Source: Lycium barbarum (lineage: Eukaryota; Streptophyta; Magnoliopsida; Solanales; Solanaceae). From it: DNA of 64,000 bases. The position numbers and the translations under genes are program-made. How positions within the stretch are numbered: the stretch's first letter is position 1; every line of letters begins with the position of its first letter. Of this stretch, positions 57,346 through 64,000 are shown one piece after another. The stretch spans positions 11,358,336 through 11,422,335 of the forward strand of contig NC_083340.1 in assembly GCF_019175385.1 (NCBI RefSeq), written 5' to 3'. The notes below the pieces were generated by a model. That model had not been told where the DNA came from. It saw nothing but the letters and a program-made list of their open reading frames with translations, and did not search any database.

Positions 57346-58560
57346 TATATATATAGCTTCACCCCACAAATTATCAGGTGCATTAGAACTAACTAACATG
57401 GAGTTTATCATTTCTTTCAATGTTCCATTTTTTCTTTCAACTACTCCATTAGACTCAGGTGAATAAGGCGGAGTTATTTCATGAATAATACCTTCTTTTT
57501 CACAAAAAGCATTTGAAGATAAATATTGTTCACCTCTGTCAGGTATAATTCTCTCAATTTTTCTACCTAGTTGATTTTCAACCTCAGTTTTAGAAGAAAT
57601 AAAAGCATTAAAAGCATCATCTTTATTTCTAAGCAAGTACAACTTAGTAAATCTAGAAAAATCATTAATAAAAGTCACATAATATCTTTTACCACCTAGT
57701 TATTGTCTGCTTTAAATCATCTAAATCAGTGGGAATCAAAGATAATAATTCAGTTTCTCTATTTACTGAAAAATATGACTTTTTAGTAATTTTAGCTTCA
57801 GCATATATTTCACACTTGTCGAAATTATTTGAGTCTAAACTAGATATTAAACCTAGTGACTGCATTTTCTTTATCTAAGCGATATTAACATGTCCTAATC
57901 TAGCATGCCACAAAGAAATAGACTCAACCATATAAGCAGAAGTAGATGCATTTTCACTAATATCATTAGAAACATTAAGCACAAATAGGCCATGGTTACA
58001 AGATCATTTGCCCACCAAAGTATTATTTTTGGTCAACACAACATCATTTTTTGCTCAAAAGAAACCTTCACCCCAACTTTTCCTAATAATTCCACAGAAA
58101 TCAAAATGGTTAGAATATTAAAAACATGCAACACAGCACTCAGTGCCAGAGTTTTACCAGATGTGAGTTTGAGAAGAACTTTTCCTTTCCCAAGAACTTG
58201 AGTTGTCCTTGAGTCACTGAGATAAATAGTTTCTTCTTCTTCCTCAACTTGGGTATATCCTACAAAATCATTTTTATTTATACAAATGTGCCTAATAGCA
58301 CCAGAGTCTATCACTCATTTTCTCACATTGGCCTCAACAATAATTATATCATCCACTTCAGCCAAATTTATTTTTGGCTTAACGAGGTTGTCATTTCTCG
58401 CAAATATTCTCTTGCATTGATGTGTATTTTTCATGAAGGTTTTATTATTGGTTTTGGGCTTGTAACCATGTCTATTTACATACCTGTATTTTGGCATCAT
58501 TTTTTGGCTAAATTGTGGATATATTAATGCATCTCCAACACCATGGACATCTGGCAAGAT
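57346..58560 (-). pseudogene. Copia gag end, protease and integrase core, disrupted
   Basis: Reading leftwards: gag tail (MPDVHGVGDALIYPQFS, then Lys/Asn-rich text), protease with IDSGAIRHIC (Asp-Ser-Gly, about 58285-58314) and IYLSDSRTTQVLGKGKVLL, a degraded GAG-pre-integrase region (about 57900), and integrase core (FINDFSRFTKLYLLRNKDDA; RIIPDRGEQYLSS; ITPPYSPESNGVVERKNGTL) with the catalytic Asp and Glu still recognisable. Frameshifts separate the three open parts. It ends at the LINE insertion. Confidence 0.83.
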
Positions 58561-58659
58561 GACGGGAACAGGAGCAGCCAGAACAACACTAACATCGGTA
58601 TTATCAATAATTCACAAGTGATATTATTTTCCAAACTTTCTTAGATTGTTGGGGAAATC

Positions 58660-60642
58660 TGTCACGACCCAATTTAGGACCATGACCGGCGCTATGGGTA
58701 GGATTCCCAAAGCAAGCCTTAACGGGAATTTTACAGAAAATCGGTCAGAGTTTCCCCTGTTTTTATGACTATCCAAAACTTTCCTGCCTCAAAATCAACA
58801 AACAAAATATCCAATCTCAACCAAACTAAATGCAATCATCCTCAATCAACCCGTTTTCAACGTAATAATACTAAAACATCTCTGAAATACGGGAAAAACG
58901 CCTAATTTTAGTCACCAGTCTATAATGAATAAAGAATACTCATGGAATAAATCAAATGACTATGAAATAAATCAAATGACTATGGAGCAACTCTAAGAAT
59001 TCAAAAGAAAAGACCATCATAGATAATAGAATCTTGGCCCACGCGGACAAGTGCAGGGCTCACCAGGAACTTTCAACTCGTGCTCTCTAGTTACCGTAAT
59101 CCTCACCAACGTCACCTGCGGTCTCTGAAAAAAAAATAGCGAGGAGTGAGACGCTTGCTCAGTGAGTAATAACACTTAACCACAATCGTTTTTATTGGGG
59201 ACAAGTCAGAAAACATGCTTATATAATATCCATAAATTATCACGAATGAATGCCCTTTTTGCAAAAACAGTAGCAATAACCAATCTTCTCTATTTTCATG
59301 TAAGCAGAAATAATTTAACAATTCAATAATAAATTCGGTAAACACTGTCATAATAATAAATTCGGTAAACACTGTCATATCAACTTTTATATCTGGGAGG
59401 TTTCCAAGAAAGGATCATGTAATCTATATCATGTGGACCCCTTCGTAAAAGGAGTCAAATATAATTATAGGTCTCTACTCGAGGGAAAAACTGTGCATGT
59501 ATGCTAGTTCTACCTTCCCACTAGCGAGGACTATAACTGTAATCTGTAAATACAAGGTGCACCAGGTCTAACGAACCCGCCGTTAGCTACGGGATCCTTC
59601 AAAGTCTCCTCCCATTAATACTTTTCTTTGAAAAAAATAAATACTCATATGAAAGCATTTTCAAACAACACAGGGCATTTCAATTCTTATCAAATCATGT
59701 AATTTCATTTCAAAAACGGTAATCATATCTCAAGTAACGGTAAAACATATCTAGTAACGGTGAAAACAACTAGAATAACCGGTAACCATCTCAAGTAACC
59801 TGTTCGGTACTATATCAAGTAAAGGACTTGTCCCACATGCAATTTCAAAGCATCAGTAACACATTTTATTTTCAAAATCATGTATAAACCATGAAGGTTA
59901 TGGAAATACAAATTGTGGTAAAATTACTACTCACAGTACTCGTGTCGAAATACCAGACTCGTCACCACACAAATCCGTACCACTTCCTTCGATCAATCTA
60001 TAATCACATCATATCAATCTCGTGTTAATTCCCTTATTTTGGCTAACTAGTAACTAAATTAGAATACCCCACCCTCAGGATTCCTGTTAAAATTTCAATC
60101 AATCTAATTATTTATATTTGCTCACGCTTTGAGTAATTCAATTAAGCCACGATCTACCAATTTTGGATTAACAACTAGAACAACCTTACTGTCCAACTTA
60201 CTTTTCCTATGGTATATACTGAAATTCACTCAATTCTTGAAAATTAATAAATTTCTCTGTTTCTTCTACCTCTGTCTCTTCAACTCTCAATCCCACTTCT
60301 TAAAAAAAATATGAATTAAATCTATAACTAAGGTGAGAAATTTACCTTTCTCTTCTCCTCCTATCCTTATCATTTATCTATGCTTGAATTCCTTTTGTGC
60401 TTCTTCACTTGAAAGTGGCTGAACCCACGTTTTTGTTTTGATTTTCTTTTCTTTCAAAGTGGCTGGCAGAACATATGTTCAACCTTTGCCCTTGTTGTTC
60501 ACGTTATAATGGGCTGAGGCCCACTCTTTTTTTTTTTTGAAATTTCATTAAGGGCTGCGGCCCACATGCCCTTTATTCCTTTTTTTTTTTTTTTTATAAG
60601 TTTAACTAACTAATTACCTACACTTAAATATGGGATATTACA
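58660..60642 (-). mobile_element. Solo LTR of a Ty3/gypsy-like family (1983 bp)
   Basis: Starts TGTCACGACCC and ends GGGATATTACA; AAATC flanks both sides (58655-58659 and 60643-60647). The TGTCACGACCC end is shared with the two LTR families at 5827 and 12683, and the orientation is again minus. It has no internal coding domain. A duplicated phrase ATAATAAATTCGGTAAACACTGTCAT lies at about 59326-59378. Confidence 0.92.
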
Positions 60643-60819
60643 AAATCACACTATAAAACCAGTATAATAGTAAAATAAATATTATTTACTTAGCAAACTA
60701 ATAGTACTGAAAATATAATGTTGCTATAATAGCATTAAATAACAGTACTGAAAAACATAAATATTAATACGATAATATATTTGGTAAATACACAAATTGA
60801 CTTGAGTCGTGCTAGGCAC

Positions 60820-62147
60820 TAGGGGTGTTCATGGTTCGATTTGGGTCGGTTATTGACTAAAACCATAACTCAACCAATTTAGTCGGTTTTTAAATGTCTA
60901 AAGCCATAACCAAACCAAATAAAATAATAACCACCGGTTTGGTTATTGTCGGTTTGGTTCGATTTTTCGGTTTATGACTAGCAGCCATGAGACTTATCAA
61001 TAAAACATTAAAAAATTGAAAAAGACATGTCTTTTTTTTTTTGTCCAAACGATAACTTTTATTTATAGTTTAAGGTGGAACATACATCATAGAAACATTT
61101 TCACTATTAGTGATAGTGTAGTACTCAAGTTACCCAAAGTTGCTAAACTATTACATACAGAGCTAAAAACTAACTTAGTAGTGGCTGCACCATTTTTGTC
61201 ATCTTAATACACATACCTGGAAATAAAGTAGAGCATAGGAGATTTTAGTTGTTGTTACAAACATACATATTAATTAAACATAAAGACAACCTAAAATTAA
61301 AATGAAAATATATGAAATAAAAAAACTTTGTGTAATGATCCCAAACTTGGGAGCAGTACTTGTATTTTGCCCTCAATTCTTCCATTTTATTAAAATAAAC
61401 TTTGTGTAATGATCCCAAACATTAGATTTTTTCTATCATTATCACCAAGGCTAGGGTCTTAACTACAAGGAGTTGTTTTTTTCTGCTTTTTAGGAGGATT
61501 ACCCACGGAAGAAGTATTAGGGCATTACCATGTGCTTGAGTTGCAGCAAATGCTGATGTTACTGAAGTATCTTCTATAGGAACCTCCAAATCTAAAACCT
61601 CTGTCCTTTTCATATGAAAAATATTAGAAGTTTAGGACCCATTCAGACAAGAAAAAAGAAAGGTATAAATTCGAAAAAAAGAAGAAGAAACAACCTAAAA
61701 TCAAATGGCTGACAAAGAAAGGCTAAAAATTTAAGTTAAAGACATTAGACTCTAATGTAAGCTTCTGTTAGTAGGTTTACACTTAACACTTAAAGAGTTA
61801 AAAGACTTAAAGACATGGGCTTGAACATATTCTTAAAAACATAGGCCTTAAACAATCATGTGACATAAGTAGACCAAAAATCAAATTAATGATTGAAAGG
61901 TATAAATTATTTATAATTATTTATGAAAAACTAATATTATACATATAAATAATTATAAAATTTATGTATATAATTTATCGGTTTGGTTCGGTTATTTTTT
62001 AATAGAACCATAAACAAACCAAATATTATCGGTTTTTAAAATTTAAAACTAAATCAAATCAAACCAAACCAAATGTCGATTTTTTTATTCGGCTTAGTTA
62101 AATTTTCGGTTTGATTTTGGTTTTAACCAAAACCGTGAACAGCCCTA
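60820..62147. mobile_element. Non-autonomous hAT element (1328 bp)
   Basis: The ends are TAGGGGTGTTCATGGTT and, inverted, TAGGGCTGTTCACGGTT. The octamer CTAGGCAC lies directly outside both (60812-60819 and 62148-62155), the 8-bp duplication of hAT elements. Subterminal regions are rich in CGGTTTGGTT / AACCAAACC words on both sides. The interior has only a shred of transposase. Confidence 0.92.
61328..61613 (-). pseudogene. hAT transposase N-terminal (BED zinc-finger) remnant
   Basis: On the minus strand short frames read NPPKKQKKTT and, further along, KSNVWDHYTK, then AKYKYC, the start of the BED-type zinc finger seen in Ac/Tam3 transposases. The VWDHYTK phrase occurs twice because AATGATCCCAAAC is duplicated (61334 and 61408). 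Frames change repeatedly and nothing downstream remains, so the element depends on a partner for movement. Confidence 0.55.
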
Positions 62148-62424
62148 CTAGGCACTGTCCTAAGAAACTATTTCAGCAATGTGAAATGTTTTCCTTGGAT
62201 TAAACAAGCCCTTCTCTAATTTTAAATTAAAGGATACAAGAATCAACAAAATTCAATTAATATTACCGGCAAGTCTTTTAGAAGAAAACTAAGAGACCCT
62301 GAAAAGACAATAAAAGAGAACCAATTTAGAAGAGAGGGAGAGAACGTGTAGAAATGAAAATGGATAAGAAAACTTTCTAATGTTAAAAGATGCTCTTGAA
62401 TAACTTTGCTGAAGGATCAATACT

Positions 62425-62432
62425 TATTTATA
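62425..62432 (-). promoter_or_regulatory. TATA box of the copia 5' LTR
   Basis: Reads TATAAATA on the minus strand in CCTATAAATAAG, about 85 bases inside the LTR start at 62516, a usual spacing for a copia LTR promoter. Confidence 0.55.
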
Positions 62433-62516
62433 GGCATAAAGATTGATTTTGCACAAGCCATTAAATGCCTCCATTTATATGTTCAAGATACTTGGCCAAT
62501 TTGCCATGTGTCAACA

Positions 62517-64000
62517 TATTAATTATAATATCATTAATTTTTTTAAATATCACTACACGAAGTTCTCCATCAGCTCAAGTAAGACATAGGAGTATTACTT
62601 ATACTAACTACGCCCGTAGAATATATGCATGGATGTCAACAGGGCACCAAAAATATTCATGCTCAAATGATTGATCTACTACGAGTTTCGTAGGTGATTA
62701 AATTATTTTCAATTCAAACTTTATACATGCATGTAAAGAAAAACTTTTAGCTATACCTATATAATGTGATCACACTTGATGAAAGAAATTAATTCTTGGG
62801 ATAATGGTGAATATGTGTAGGGGTGGTAAAAGTTAGGCTTATATGTGACTAAAATTGATTCATGATTTTTTTTGTTAAAATACTTCTAAAAAGATACTTT
62901 TTTTATTTGATATGTTATATATAGCCATGAGAAAGGAAAAAAAGTTCTATTAAGTACTTAAAGCAAAATATAAAAAATAAATAAACTAAAACTCAATAAG
63001 AATTGAGCAAATATAAGACCCATTTGTTTATCCTATTTCAGCCTAACTCATTTCAATCCAAGTAACTTTTGAGAAAGTCATTATTAACTCAGGTTATTTT
63101 AACCCATCTAAATTCAGCTCAACCCGCTCATTTGACATGTGCATTTGGTATTATGTCTTGTTTTCTTGTATACCTTTGTGGGCATGTCCACTTCAACTTG
63201 TTGGACTACACTGGGCAAAAGTTGTATGTATTATTTGCTATTACAGTATACAATTTCATTGGAAGTAATTTTTTTTTTTTTGGTGGTTGTTGGTGGCTAT
63301 AATGGCTTTTGGCGTGGCAATTCATCTTCTTGTCAAGGCTCATCTTGCAATTTCTCGAGTTGGCAAATTTTTTTGGAAACATAAACGCGTAGATTTTTCG
63401 AAATGGTAAGTTCTATTGATATATATAGCACAACGATTTGTGCGTGAATACATTTCCAGAAAAAGGAAAACCTTGACCTATCAATATAAGATTACTCGAG
63501 TCGGCATGTGAAACTATAGTTGTGCCAAAATCATTGATGGAGAACATATGTAAAATTCATTAATTGAGGAAAAGCACACCCTGTCATGAATTATGACATT
63601 GGAATCTGAACCTGTCACCCTACTTGAGGTTTTCACAACAGGTTCAAAGTCATGAAAAAAACACAATAATGTGTTGAAGGATACATTTCGAAAGAGTAAA
63701 GGAAAGTACATATCTCGCTCGATATATATGTGCATTTTTTACTCTTAAACTTTCACCTCCTGTACCTTTTCATCTCTGAACACTTAAAAGTCCCAAACAA
63801 TAGAGGTGTACTCTCCATATTACTACTATATATAAGTGAGGATTCCAAGTTTTTGTTATCCTCACGTCATTCTTTGAGCAATGATGTTGCTACATGTGGT
63901 TGTTGCCTTTTGCTTACATATTTTCATTTTTCTAATTCATTTTCTTATGTCCATTCCCACTTGGGATTTTGTAATTGGACTAAATTCACACCATATATAG
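62517..64000. other. A/T-rich DNA upstream of the copia element, no gene recognised
   Basis: Only short open frames. There is no domain, terminal repeat or RNA gene that I can support. The stretch 63000-63130 contains AACCCATCTAAATTCAGCTCAACCC-like text reminiscent of short interspersed repeats, but without clear ends. Confidence 0.4.

Larger units (their letters stand above)
45022..62516 (-). mobile_element. Ty1/copia retrotransposon, minus strand, split by four younger insertions
   Basis: Copia domains appear in order on the minus strand: 5' LTR (62516-58647), protease (58314-58033), integrase (57678-57316, then 53078-52900), reverse transcriptase (52560-52335, then 46542-46200) and RNase H (45690-45380). 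Removing the LINE (53079-57345), element B (46548-52329), the solo LTR (58660-60642) and the hAT element (60820-62147) leaves one collinear, heavily mutated element. Most of gag and the primer-binding site are missing. The 3' LTR is not visible; the CACTA element abuts the 3' side at 45021. Confidence 0.85.
58647..62516 (-). repeat. Copia 5' LTR, interrupted by a solo LTR and a hAT element
   Basis: On the minus strand the LTR starts TGTTGACACATGGC at 62516 and probably ends TTTCCCCAACA at 58647. Removing 58660-60642 (with one AAATC) and 60820-62147 (with one CTAGGCAC) leaves a copia-sized LTR of roughly 550 bp. A TATA box (62425-62432) lies about 85 bp from its start. The expected primer-binding site after the LTR is absent, so an internal deletion joined the LTR end to gag. 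Confidence 0.65.

Overview
This window is repeat-dominated nuclear DNA from a flowering plant. The element families (Tekay-like chromovirus, Athila-like and Ogre-like long LTRs, Ulp1-associated Mutator-like element, CACTA, hAT, L1-type LINE, Ty1/copia) and the A/T-rich background point to a eudicot. My impression from the repeat families is Solanaceae, but that is inference. I find no convincing single-copy host gene, no rRNA or tRNA gene and no CRISPR array; nearly every recognisable coding stretch belongs to a transposable element, and most are broken.

Layout. 1-5826: a decayed Mutator-like element with a plus-strand Ulp1-type cysteine protease gene converging on a minus-strand MuDR-type transposase. 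5827-18257: a complete Ty3/gypsy chromovirus on the minus strand with 5-bp target duplication ATAAG. Its gag is interrupted by a solo LTR (12683-15057, duplication CGTGA). 18258-24572: A/T-rich DNA with a Helitron 3' end, a MITE-like element, a degenerate transposon-like block with tandem repeats, and a foldback repeat. 24581-27148: a 2.57-kb DNA transposon whose terminal inverted repeats are about 850 bp long, making it a natural giant hairpin with copies of a small unrecognised gene. 28706-36718: a non-autonomous Athila-like LTR retrotransposon (element A) with two intact ORFs and no pol. About 36727-40613: an Ogre/Tat-like solo LTR. 41568-45021: remains of a CACTA transposon.

45022-62516 is a minus-strand Ty1/copia element that has been a landing pad. 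It is split by a second Athila-like element (element B, 46548-52329, duplication TTGAT), an L1-type LINE (53079-57345), a second solo LTR (58660-60642, duplication AAATC) and a hAT element (60820-62147, duplication CTAGGCAC). The CACTA element abuts its 3' side. 62517-64000 is A/T-rich DNA without recognisable genes.

The most interesting structure is the giant hairpin element. A second pattern runs across unrelated elements: a dense cluster of one short, family-specific palindrome just upstream of the TATA box of an LTR (CGCGATCGCG in element A, ACATGC/GCATGT in element B, ACGGTCCGT-type in the 12683-15057 LTR). Comparable palindromes sit near both ends of the hairpin element. These may be regulatory or silencing cassettes acquired independently by different transposon families.
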